Origin: Spirochaetales bacterium
GTDB lineage: Bacteria; Spirochaetota; Spirochaetia; JAGLYY01
Reading direction: 5' to 3'
DNA: 5,252 nt
NCBI GenBank assembly: GCA_023131935.1
Contig: JAGLYY010000402.1
Location: 1-5,252 of the forward strand
The notes under the pieces were generated by a model, which was not told where the DNA came from, ran no database searches, and worked only from the letters and a program-made list of their open reading frames with translations. The translations under genes were made by a program, and so were the position numbers. Shown in pieces: positions 1 to 5,252 of this stretch (within the stretch, counting starts at the first letter, position 1; each line of letters starts with the position of its first letter).

Positions 1-520
1 TCTTTCTTTCGATGTGGATGAAAGATTCGGTTGCAAGAGCTTCAGTAACCTTCTCAAATGCCTGTAGATATTCGAGACAATTCTCATCTTGAGATTCTTC
101 CATGGTATCCGCGAATTCAAACATCTTTCCGGCAAAAACAGGAAATAATTGTTTCAGGGAGAAACCCATTTTTCTAATCGCGCTAATCAGGTGATTGTTC
201 TGTACATCCATCCTGTCTCCAAGCATTTGAAGGGAAAGGAGGATATCCATGCATTCGAACAGGGTGAGGGTAAGTTGTCGATCTTTATAATTGTCCTGAA
301 CATAGATTCGGTAATCTTCCTCCCAGAGGGGGATGTACTGGCTCAATTCATCAATATATCTGCCGGCAGTTGATCTATGAATACCCAGGCGCCTGGCAAT
401 ATCTGATCGCCGCATCCCTTCGGGATGTGATTTCAAAAGAAGTTCGAGCTGAAGAAGCCGTGCGCTTTTTTTAATTGATGATTCCATACTCACTCCATAA
501 TTTTTTTTGCAATTGCTCAT
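1..520 (-). CDS. Probable YafY/WYL-type HTH transcriptional regulator, 5' part (runs off left edge)
   Basis: The minus strand is open from position 520 to the window edge (173 codons) with no stop. The protein has an N-terminal winged-helix HTH at about residues 21-60: the stretch RLLQLELLLKSHPEGMRR is followed by SDIARRLGIHRSTAGRYIDE, a helix-turn-helix with its recognition helix near residues 47-58. Next come a short strand pair (IPLWEEDYRIYV) and a helical linker starting LTLTLFECMDILLSLQML. This order (HTH, 'ip..ed..Y.i', then 'LT..E...ll') is typical of DeoR-like regulators with a C-terminal WYL ligand-sensing domain. That domain would lie beyond the edge, so the family call is inferred from the N-terminus. 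I chose the start at 520 because GAGGAG lies 7 bases upstream. A second in-frame ATG at 487 has its own GGAG 5 bases upstream and would remove 11 residues while keeping the whole HTH. The gene is divergent from topB. Its target is unknown. Confidence 0.8.
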   Translation of the reverse strand, partial: MSNCKKNYGVSMESSIKKSARLLQLELLLKSHPEGMRRSDIARRLGIHRSTAGRYIDELSQYIPLWEEDYRIYVQDNYKDRQLTLTLFECMDILLSLQMLGDRMDVQNNHLISAIRKMGFSLKQLFPVFAGKMFEFADTMEESQDENCLEYLQAFEKVTEALATESFIHIERK

Positions 521-527
521 ATTCTAA

Positions 528-533
528 CTCCTC
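528..533 (-). promoter_or_regulatory. Ribosome binding site of the HTH regulator (start at 520)
   Basis: The minus strand reads GAGGAG here, 7 bases before the ATG at 520-518. It is a better SD match than the GGAG at 496-493 that serves the internal ATG at 487, so it favours the longer protein. Both starts could be used. Confidence 0.6.
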
Positions 534-535
534 TA

Positions 536-554
536 TGTTGCATAACCCGCAACA
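536..554. repeat. Inverted repeat TGTTGC-N7-GCAACA, candidate operator or leader hairpin
   Basis: A perfect 6-bp inverted repeat with a 7-base centre (ATAACCC) sits two bases upstream of the regulator's GAGGAG. As DNA it could be a dimeric operator, for example for autoregulation by the neighbouring HTH protein. As RNA it would form a hairpin next to the ribosome binding site. It stands out as GC-containing in AT-rich surroundings, but a 6-bp repeat alone is near chance level. Confidence 0.4.
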
Positions 555-608
555 GGCAAAAAGGATAAATTAGAGAAAAATTTGGAATAAAGTATATTGG
601 ATATTATG

Positions 609-637
609 AATATAATAGATAATATAATTATAGTAAA
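609..637 (-). promoter_or_regulatory. Candidate promoter of the HTH regulator
   Basis: Read on the minus strand, TTTACT (637-632, 4 of 6 to the -35 consensus) is followed after 17 bases by TATATT (614-609, 5 of 6 to the -10 consensus). Transcription would start near 602, giving a leader of about 80 bases that contains the inverted repeat at 536-554. The segment is very AT-rich and holds several other TATAAT-like hexamers on both strands, so a chance match is quite possible. Confidence 0.3.
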
Positions 638-765
638 CACCTTTCTCATGAGAGAATATTTTTTTATTCCAGGATCGAATACTTGTCCCCGGGCAAAAGA
701 TTGGGCCAGAAAAACCTACAGCAAATACAGTGATGTCAACATAATTGTTGGAGCGAAGAGGCGAA

Positions 766-783
766 AATTGCTGAACAATTGCT
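766..783. repeat. Tandem AATTGCT direct repeats over the topB -35 region
   Basis: AATTGCT occurs at 766-772 and again at 777-783, an 11-base period that places both copies on nearly the same face of the helix. A third copy, AATTGCTC, lies at 511-518 over the regulator start codon; the 777 copy also continues with C. The spacing and positions fit a binding site, but no protein can be assigned. Confidence 0.35.
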
Positions 784-799
784 CCTGTTAAGATATACT
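772..799 (+). promoter_or_regulatory. topB: Candidate promoter of topB
   Basis: TGAACA (772-777, 4 of 6 to TTGACA) is followed after 16 bases by TATACT (794-799, 5 of 6 to TATAAT). Transcription would start near 806, giving a leader of about 37 bases. The -35 sits between and partly overlaps two direct copies of AATTGCT, so a bound regulator there could affect it. The -10 is the stronger part of the call. Confidence 0.4.
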
Positions 800-842
800 C
801 TTTCACTACAAGCATATCGCTGTTTATGAAACGGGGTCTTCC

Positions 843-2921
843 ATGAAATCAATTGTTCTGGCAGAGAAACCAAGTGTTGGCAGAGAAATCGCCCGGGTAT
901 TAGGGTGCAGGCAAAAGACAAAAAGTCTTATCGAAGGGGATAAATACATCGTTACCTGGGCCATGGGACACCTGGCGGAACTGGCGGATCCAAAAGAGTA
1001 CGATGACCGATATAAAACCTGGGCTCTCGAGTACCTTCCCATGCTGCCGGACAGGATGAAACACAAGGTTATCAGGAAAACTTCCCATCAATTCAGAGCT
1101 ATTAAAGAATTGCTCCACCGGAAGGATGTGAATAATCTCATCATTGCCACCGACGCGGGGAGAGAGGGAGAACTTGTTGCCAGGTTGATTATGCGCTTAG
1201 GGGGGTGGAAAGGTCCTTTTCAGCGTTTGTGGATCAGTTCCCAGACCGATAGCGCGATAAAAGAAGGGTTCCGGAATCTGCGCAATGGCCGGGAATATGA
1301 CAATCTTTTCCGGGCGGCGGAGTGCAGGGCGGAAGCAGACTGGATTATCGGATTAAACGCGACCCGTGCTTTAAGCTGTAAATATGATGTAAGGCTCTCC
1401 GCGGGAAGAGTCCAGACCCCGACCCTTGCCATGATCACAGCAAGAGAGGAGGAAATAAAAAAATTCATCCCTGTGGCATTCTGGACTGTGGAGGCCGATT
1501 TCGGGCCATTTACCGGGACCTGGCAGGGCAGTAAGGGTAATACCCGGCTGAAAGAGGAGGCCTCTGCCCGCGAGATTGCCGGGAAAGTATCGGGTAAAGT
1601 TGGCCATCTTACTAAAGTTGCGAAGAAAGAAAAGAGGATAAACCCTCCCTCGGCCTATGACCTTACCGCGCTTCAGCGGGACGCGAATAATCACCTGGGG
1701 TTTTCAGCGAAGAAGACCCTTCAGGTGCTTCAGGGATTATACGAAAGACATAAGATTGTCACCTATCCAAGAACAGATTCCCGGTTTATTACGGAGGATA
1801 TGGTACCAACGCTCCGGGACCGTCTTAAAGCCCTGTCTGAATCCCCATTAAGACCTCATGCAGAGAATTTGTTACGGGGGGAAATCAAGCCGGGAAAAAA
1901 CCTGGTAAATAACGCGAAGGTAACCGATCATCACGCGATTATACCAACCGAAGAAAAGGTAAGAATGGAGAGGCTAAGTGGTGATGAACGGGCCCTGTGG
2001 AACCTGATTGCCGGACGTTACCTCGAAGTACTCTCCCCGCCTTACCGTTATGAAAGCATATCGATTACTGCCGAAGTAGAAGGGGAAAGATTCATTGCCC
2101 GGGGAACTAAAGAGATTGCCGCGGGATGGAAGGGTATCATGAAGAACCTTCATGTTGGGATTGATGAGGATGAAGAGGATTTGCCGGTTCAGAGATTTAA
2201 AGAGCTGGAAGAGGGAGATTCCTGTACTGTAGAAAAGATTTCGGTGAAACAGGGGCAGACAAAACCTCCCGCGCGATACACCGAAGCCACTCTTCTGGGA
2301 GCGATGGAGAATCCCCAGAAGTTTCTATCCGATGAAAGTTTAAAAAAATCGATAGAGAAGGGTGGTCTTGGGACTCCGGCAACCCGGGCAGATATTATCG
2401 AAAAAATCATTTCCAATTATTATGTTGAACGGGATGGCCGGCAGCTTATTCCCACGGCCCGGGGGGTTGAACTGATAGACCTGGTTCCGGACCAGTTTAC
2501 CTCACCTGAATTAACAGCCCGTTGGGAGCAGCGTCTAGACTGTATTTCCCTTGGACAGGAGAAAGGATCCGTTTTTATTAAGGATATCCGGGAAAATGCC
2601 AAAGACCTCATTCAAACTATAAAAGAGAGTAAAAAAGAGTACAAACCCCGGGACCCGAGCGGTAAGAAATGCCCCATGTGCGGCAAAGTGATGATTCAGA
2701 CAAAAGACCGCAGAGGCAGGAAAGTCCTGGTATGCCATTCATTGAGCTGCGGATATGAAGAAAACCTTGACCAAAGGGCAGGGGAGTCACGCCGCCCAGG
2801 CAGGCGGGAACAGGCTATGAATAAACGGCTTATCCAGGAATTTTCAGATAAATCAAAGGAAACCTCCAGCTTTGCCGACCTGATAAAAGCCGCTCAGGAA
2901 CGGAAAAAGAAGAAGGAATAA
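843..2921 (+). CDS. topB: DNA topoisomerase III (type IA topoisomerase)
   Basis: This 692-residue protein relaxes negative supercoils and decatenates DNA by passing a strand through a transient single-strand break, using a 5'-phosphotyrosine link and Mg2+. The TOPRIM domain opens with LAEKPSVGREIARVLG (acidic E8) and carries IATDAGREGELVARLI (D104, E108). Further type IA motifs are RAEADWIIGLNATRAL (about 162-177), SAGRVQTPTLAMI (186-198) and VTYPRTDSRF (306-315), whose Y308 is the expected catalytic tyrosine. KGGLGTPATRADII (506-519) is also conserved in the family. A C-terminal zinc ribbon has C610, C613, C631 and C636, followed by a basic tail ending KKKKE. The length is between my recollection of E. 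coli TopB (about 650) and B. subtilis TopB (about 730). The start is firm: an in-frame TAA at 789-791 lies upstream, with no ATG, GTG or TTG before 843. The ribosome binding site (GGGG at 833-836) is weak, suggesting modest translation. Topoisomerase I is excluded by the overall match to TopB. Confidence 0.97.
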   Translation: MKSIVLAEKPSVGREIARVLGCRQKTKSLIEGDKYIVTWAMGHLAELADPKEYDDRYKTWALEYLPMLPDRMKHKVIRKTSHQFRAIKELLHRKDVNNLIIATDAGREGELVARLIMRLGGWKGPFQRLWISSQTDSAIKEGFRNLRNGREYDNLFRAAECRAEADWIIGLNATRALSCKYDVRLSAGRVQTPTLAMITAREEEIKKFIPVAFWTVEADFGPFTGTWQGSKGNTRLKEEASAREIAGKVSGKVGHLTKVAKKEKRINPPSAYDLTALQRDANNHLGFSAKKTLQVLQGLYERHKIVTYPRTDSRFITEDMVPTLRDRLKALSESPLRPHAENLLRGEIKPGKNLVNNAKVTDHHAIIPTEEKVRMERLSGDERALWNLIAGRYLEVLSPPYRYESISITAEVEGERFIARGTKEIAAGWKGIMKNLHVGIDEDEEDLPVQRFKELEEGDSCTVEKISVKQGQTKPPARYTEATLLGAMENPQKFLSDESLKKSIEKGGLGTPATRADIIEKIISNYYVERDGRQLIPTARGVELIDLVPDQFTSPELTARWEQRLDCISLGQEKGSVFIKDIRENAKDLIQTIKESKKEYKPRDPSGKKCPMCGKVMIQTKDRRGRKVLVCHSLSCGYEENLDQRAGESRRPGRREQAMNKRLIQEFSDKSKETSSFADLIKAAQERKKKKE

Positions 2922-2942
2922 AAAGATAGGAAAATTCTACAA

Positions 2943-2991
2943 AACGTGCTATTAAGGAGACACGTTCAATTCTTGACATCTGCTATCTCCT
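2943..2991 (+). other. Possible H-type RNA pseudoknot in the fhs leader
   Basis: Stem 1 pairs AACGTG (2943-2948) with CACGTT (2961-2966). The loop of that stem contains AGGAGA (2955-2960), which is complementary to TCTCCT (2986-2991). Both stems are 6 bp with perfect Watson-Crick pairing. The first loop is 6 bases, there are no bases between the stems, and the last loop is 19 bases, which is workable H-type pseudoknot geometry. A small nested TCAA-TTC-TTGA hairpin (2966-2976) is an alternative. Each stem alone is near chance for a region this size. No known riboswitch class is matched. Confidence 0.25.
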
Positions 2992-3001
2992 GGTCCATCT
3001 T
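2973..3001 (+). promoter_or_regulatory. fhs: Candidate promoter of fhs
   Basis: A perfect TTGACA lies at 2973-2978. After 17 bases comes CATCTT (2996-3001), a poor -10 with 3 of 6 matches. Transcription would begin near 3008. If this promoter is used, the possible pseudoknot upstream is not in that transcript, and fhs can be expressed independently of topB. No clear terminator follows topB, so read-through is also possible. Confidence 0.35.
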
Positions 3002-3029
3002 TAAGGAGAGAAATTCAAATCATCTGTTT

Positions 3030-3034
3030 AAGGA
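3030..3034 (+). promoter_or_regulatory. fhs: Ribosome binding site of fhs
   Basis: AAGGA lies 6 bases before the ATG at 3041. A TAA in the fhs frame (3029-3031) overlaps it, so translation of fhs cannot start further upstream. Confidence 0.7.
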
Positions 3035-3040
3035 ATATGC

Positions 3041-4807
3041 ATGAAGAAACTACGTCCCACCGATATGAAAGATTGGGAAATTGCTGAAGCTGCCGAAGAA
3101 TCAATGAAGACTGTTTATGACCTTGCCGGGGAACTTGGGGTCCTGAAAGAGGAGCTCTTTCCCTATGGTCATTATATTGGAAAGCTCGATTACACGAGTA
3201 TTCTGAACCGGCTCGAATCCCGGCCCAACGGGAAATATATAGAGGTAACCGCTATAACCCCAACTCCTCGTGGGGAGGGAAAAACAACCACCACAATGGG
3301 ACTCGTGGAAGGCCTTGGAAAGATAGGAAAAAAGGTTATCGGCGCAATCCGGCAGCCCTCCGGAGGGCCAACCTTCAACATTAAAGGCTCCGCTGCCGGG
3401 GGTGGTCTCGCGCAGTGTATCCCCCTGGCCGATTTCAGCCTGGGCCTGACCGGAGATGTTGACGCGATTACGAATGCCCACAACCTGGCGATGGTTGCCC
3501 TCACCAGCAGGATGCAGCATGAGTTCAATTATGGTGACAAAACCCTCGAAAAGAAGAAATTAAAACGGCTGAATATCGATCCGGGGAATGTTGAAATCAA
3601 ATGGGCTATCGATTTTGCTGCCCAGGCTTTGCGGGATATCATTATTGGTATCGGCGGCAAGATGGATGGGTTCATGATGAAGAGCGGTTTTCAAATTACC
3701 GTTTCTTCCGAGATCATGGCTATCCTCGCTGTAGCGACAAGTTTAAAAGATATGCGGGAGCGGATTGGAAAGATGGTTGTAGCCTATGATAAGCGGCGCA
3801 ACCCGATTACTACCGCTGACCTGGAAGTGGATGGGGCTATGACCGCGCTGATGAGCCGGGCTATAAATCCGAACCTGATGCAAACCATCGAAGGACAACC
3901 GGTCCTCGTTCATGCCGGACCCTTCGCGAATATCGCCATCGGCCAGTCCTCTATCATTGCCGATAAACTTGGACTGAAACTTGCCGATTACCACATCACC
4001 GAGAGCGGGTTCGGCGCGGATATAGGATTTGAAAAGTTCTGGAATCTGAAATGCCGTTTCAGCGGATTGAAACCTGACTGTTCCGTTATCGTCACCACCG
4101 TGCGGGCTATGAAGATGCATGGTGGAGGTCCCAAAGTTGTTCCCGGGAAACCTCTCGAAAAAGCATACATCGAGCAGAACACCGCTCTCGTAGAGAAAGG
4201 AGTCGAAAACCTTATTGCTCACATAGAAACAGTGAAATTGAGCGGCATCCCCGCGATAGTCTGTATCAACCACTTTTACACCGATACCGATGAAGAGATA
4301 GCCATTATCCGTAAGGCATCTGAAGCCGCGGGCGCCCGGGTAGCAGTTTCCCGCCATTGGGAATTTGGGGGTGAAGGAGCAATGGAACTTGCGGAGATGG
4401 TTGTAGAGGCAGCCGAAGAAGCTCATGAGATGAAGTTTCTCTACGAAGAGGATCTTCCCCTGCGGGACAAGATTCTCCGGATCGCCACCGGGGTATATGG
4501 GGCGGATGGAGTCAGTTTCACCACTGAAGTAGAGGAGAAGATAAGAAAAATCGAGGAAGATCCTGAACTGAAAAACCTGGGACCATGTATGGCGAAGACT
4601 CATCTCAGTCTTTCCCACGATCCCGGGATAAAGGGGCGGCCGAAGGGATGGACCCTCCCGATTAAAGATGTTCTCTTATTCCGGGGAGCCGGTTTTATTG
4701 TACCTGTTGCCGGGGACATCAAGCTCATGCCGGGGACCGCCTCAGATCCTGCTTACCGGAGAATCGATATCGATGTGGAAACCGGTAGAGTGAAGGGTCT
4801 CTTTTAA
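3041..4807 (+). CDS. fhs: Formate-tetrahydrofolate ligase (10-formyl-THF synthetase)
   Basis: The enzyme joins formate to tetrahydrofolate with ATP, giving 10-formyl-THF, ADP and phosphate in the cytoplasm. It is the entry step of the methyl branch of the Wood-Ljungdahl pathway and also supplies formyl groups for purines and fMet-tRNA; it can run in reverse. The P-loop is TPTPRGEGKTTTTMGL (73-88) with K81. R104 in IRQPSGGP corresponds by a constant offset to Arg97 of the Moorella enzyme, as I recall it. The second family signature is VTTVRAMKMHGGGP (351-364). F412 (INHFYTDTDEE) and W440 (RHWEFGGEG) keep the 28-residue spacing of the Phe/Trp pair that sandwiches the pterin. The first signature is divergent: NIKGSAAGGGL (113-123) instead of the usual GxKGGAAGGGY. 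At 588 residues it is about 30 longer than typical bacterial forms (about 555-560). The C-terminus LMPGTASDP differs from the common MPGLP form. These traits suggest a subfamily, but the core residues look intact. The next gene follows after 20 bases. Confidence 0.96.
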   Translation: MKKLRPTDMKDWEIAEAAEESMKTVYDLAGELGVLKEELFPYGHYIGKLDYTSILNRLESRPNGKYIEVTAITPTPRGEGKTTTTMGLVEGLGKIGKKVIGAIRQPSGGPTFNIKGSAAGGGLAQCIPLADFSLGLTGDVDAITNAHNLAMVALTSRMQHEFNYGDKTLEKKKLKRLNIDPGNVEIKWAIDFAAQALRDIIIGIGGKMDGFMMKSGFQITVSSEIMAILAVATSLKDMRERIGKMVVAYDKRRNPITTADLEVDGAMTALMSRAINPNLMQTIEGQPVLVHAGPFANIAIGQSSIIADKLGLKLADYHITESGFGADIGFEKFWNLKCRFSGLKPDCSVIVTTVRAMKMHGGGPKVVPGKPLEKAYIEQNTALVEKGVENLIAHIETVKLSGIPAIVCINHFYTDTDEEIAIIRKASEAAGARVAVSRHWEFGGEGAMELAEMVVEAAEEAHEMKFLYEEDLPLRDKILRIATGVYGADGVSFTTEVEEKIRKIEEDPELKNLGPCMAKTHLSLSHDPGIKGRPKGWTLPIKDVLLFRGAGFIVPVAGDIKLMPGTASDPAYRRIDIDVETGRVKGLF

Positions 4808-4815
4808 ATCCCGAT

Positions 4816-4821
4816 GGAGGG
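4816..4821 (+). promoter_or_regulatory. Ribosome binding site of the BioD-like ATPase gene
   Basis: GGAGGG begins 8 bases after the fhs stop, and its GGAGG core is 7 bases before the ATG at 4828. It is the strongest SD in the window and supports efficient translation from a shared fhs mRNA. Confidence 0.8.
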
Positions 4822-4827
4822 AAGTCA

Positions 4828-5252
4828 ATGGGTAGATTATTACAGCTCTATATTGCCGGAACAAAACAGAATGACGGAAAAACCACTCTTGCCCTTGGCT
4901 TGTTCAACATCCTGAAGGATTCTTATCCCGGGTTGGGATACTGTAAGCCTGTAGGGCAGCAGTTCAGGATCATAGATAACAAGAAAATCGATAAAGATGT
5001 GGTCTTGATGAATGAAATATTTCAACTGGAAGCCAATATTCAGGACATGAGTCCTGTTGCCGTGCCAAAAGGATTTACCGAAGAATTTATCTTAAATGGT
5101 GATACCCAGCACCTCGATGAGAACATCGTAGCTGCTTTTGAGAGGGCAAAGAAAAACAGGGACCTCATCATCATCGAAGGGACCGGGCATGCCGGCGTAG
5201 GCGCGGTTTTTGATTTATCCAATGCCGATGTTGCTCAACTGATAAAATCACC
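4828..5252 (+). CDS. BioD-like P-loop ATPase (COG0857 type, AAA_26 fold), N-terminal part, runs off right edge
   Basis: The frame is open from the ATG to the window end (141 codons plus 2 bases). The start follows a strong SD, 20 bases after fhs, so the two are very probably one operon. The P-loop GTKQNDGKTT (11-20) has the G-x5-GKT spacing of dethiobiotin synthetase (GTDTxVGKT). CKPVGQ (39-44) matches the BioD 'KPVqtG' region. IIIEGTGHAGVGAVFDLSNA (114-133) matches the 'EG..h.gvGs...lsnA' motif known from the BioD-like N-terminal domain of some phosphotransacetylases. K13, five residues before the P-loop K18, sits where MinD/ParA-type proteins carry their signature lysine. No biotin genes are visible, and motifs 117-133 favour COG0857 over true BioD or CobB/CobQ. 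Whether a DRTGG or phosphotransacetylase domain follows cannot be seen. The function is not known; the link with fhs hints at one-carbon or acetyl metabolism. Confidence 0.8.
   Translation, partial: MGRLLQLYIAGTKQNDGKTTLALGLFNILKDSYPGLGYCKPVGQQFRIIDNKKIDKDVVLMNEIFQLEANIQDMSPVAVPKGFTEEFILNGDTQHLDENIVAAFERAKKNRDLIIIEGTGHAGVGAVFDLSNADVAQLIKS

Larger units (their letters stand above)
521..842. other. Divergent intergenic region between the regulator and topB
   Basis: These 322 bases separate two divergently transcribed genes. The left half (about 555-665) is very AT-rich. The right half is closer to coding composition and contains a 64-codon open frame (TTG at 597, TAA at 789-791) in the topB frame. 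That frame has no ribosome binding site and no recognisable family, so I do not call it a gene. Other features are a 10-bp palindrome TCTCATGAGA at 644-653 and the AATTGCT repeats, described separately. I see no tRNA, terminator or mobile-element end. Confidence 0.7.
2952..3034 (+). repeat. Three TTAAGGA repeats in the fhs leader
   Basis: TTAAGGA occurs at 2952-2958, 3001-3007 and 3028-3034. The first two share a longer pattern, TTAAGGAGA-N4-TTCAA-N-TC, offset by 49 bases, and both are followed by ATCTG. Only the third copy is placed to serve as the fhs ribosome binding site. The others could be remnants of a local duplication, ribosome standby sites, or sites of a lost small gene. Confidence 0.5.

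Noticed and set aside
149..373. 74-codon plus-strand open frame
   Set aside because: It is antisense to the HTH regulator, whose frame is open throughout and carries recognisable HTH sequence.
644..653. Palindrome TCTCATGAGA, and nearby GAATA-T6-TATTC (654-669)
   Set aside because: Both are short, AT-rich and isolated. Nothing around them suggests an attachment site, terminator or operator beyond chance.
597..791. 64-codon plus-strand open frame (TTG start) between the regulator and topB, in the topB frame; an inner ATG at 648 would give a 47-residue form
   Set aside because: There is no SD before either start, the first part is AT-rich low-complexity sequence, and I recognise no motif. An overlapping minus-strand frame of 81 codons (570-815) is equally open, which points to chance.
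2943..2966. Intrinsic terminator after topB
   Set aside because: The AACGTG/CACGTT stem is short and AT-rich, with a 12-base loop and no U-tract after it on the plus strand (CAATTCTTG follows).
2952..2991. THF riboswitch before fhs (GGAGA ... TCTCC ends)
   Set aside because: The known class I THF riboswitch is around 100 bases with long conserved internal stems. Only 25 bases lie between these ends, and I do not see its conserved core.
3743..4618. 291-codon open frame on the minus strand
   Set aside because: It lies wholly inside fhs, whose conserved motifs are unmistakable. It is a codon-bias shadow, and its translation shows no family features.
1..5252. CRISPR arrays, tRNA/rRNA genes, insertion sequences or defence genes
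   Set aside because: I saw no regularly spaced repeats, tRNA-like cloverleaf, transposase motifs or terminal inverted repeats. Almost all the sequence is accounted for by four ordinary genes.

Overview
The window looks like ordinary bacterial chromosome. SD-type ribosome binding sites precede the regulator, fhs and the last gene, and the intergenic regions are short and AT-rich. Two genes are complete: topB (DNA topoisomerase III) and fhs (formate-tetrahydrofolate ligase). Two more run off the edges: an HTH regulator on the minus strand at the left, and a BioD-like P-loop protein on the plus strand at the right. The TopB sequence reads like the type I know from Bacillus and relatives (TOPRIM motif DAGREGE, C-terminal four-Cys zinc ribbon). 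Together with a formate-activating Fhs, this suggests an anaerobic or fermentative bacterium. The phylum cannot be fixed from this sequence alone, and there is no sign of a plasmid, phage or transposon.

Layout: (1) 1-520, minus strand, N-terminal part of a probable YafY/WYL-type transcriptional regulator, cut by the left edge. (2) 521-842, an AT-rich divergent intergenic region with a candidate promoter for each flanking gene, a TGTTGC-N7-GCAACA inverted repeat beside the regulator's ribosome binding site, and a repeated AATTGCT heptamer that overlaps the candidate -35 of topB and the regulator start codon. (3) 843-2921, topB. (4) 2922-3040, a 119-base leader before fhs with three TTAAGGA repeats, a perfect TTGACA hexamer and a foldable segment that could form an H-type pseudoknot. 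(5) 3041-4807, fhs. (6) 4828-5252, a BioD-like ATPase of the COG0857 kind, 20 bases after fhs with its own strong SD, so very probably in the fhs operon.

How the genes may work together: fhs charges formate onto tetrahydrofolate using ATP, feeding one-carbon metabolism. The downstream ATPase has the fold of the N-terminal domain of some phosphotransacetylases and is probably co-transcribed with fhs, but its role is unknown. topB is a DNA maintenance gene with no obvious functional link to fhs. The divergent regulator may control itself and/or topB, which is inference only.

I found no convincing new system. The points most worth a second look are the fhs leader, the divergent promoter region, and the divergent Fhs signature together with the linked ATPase.
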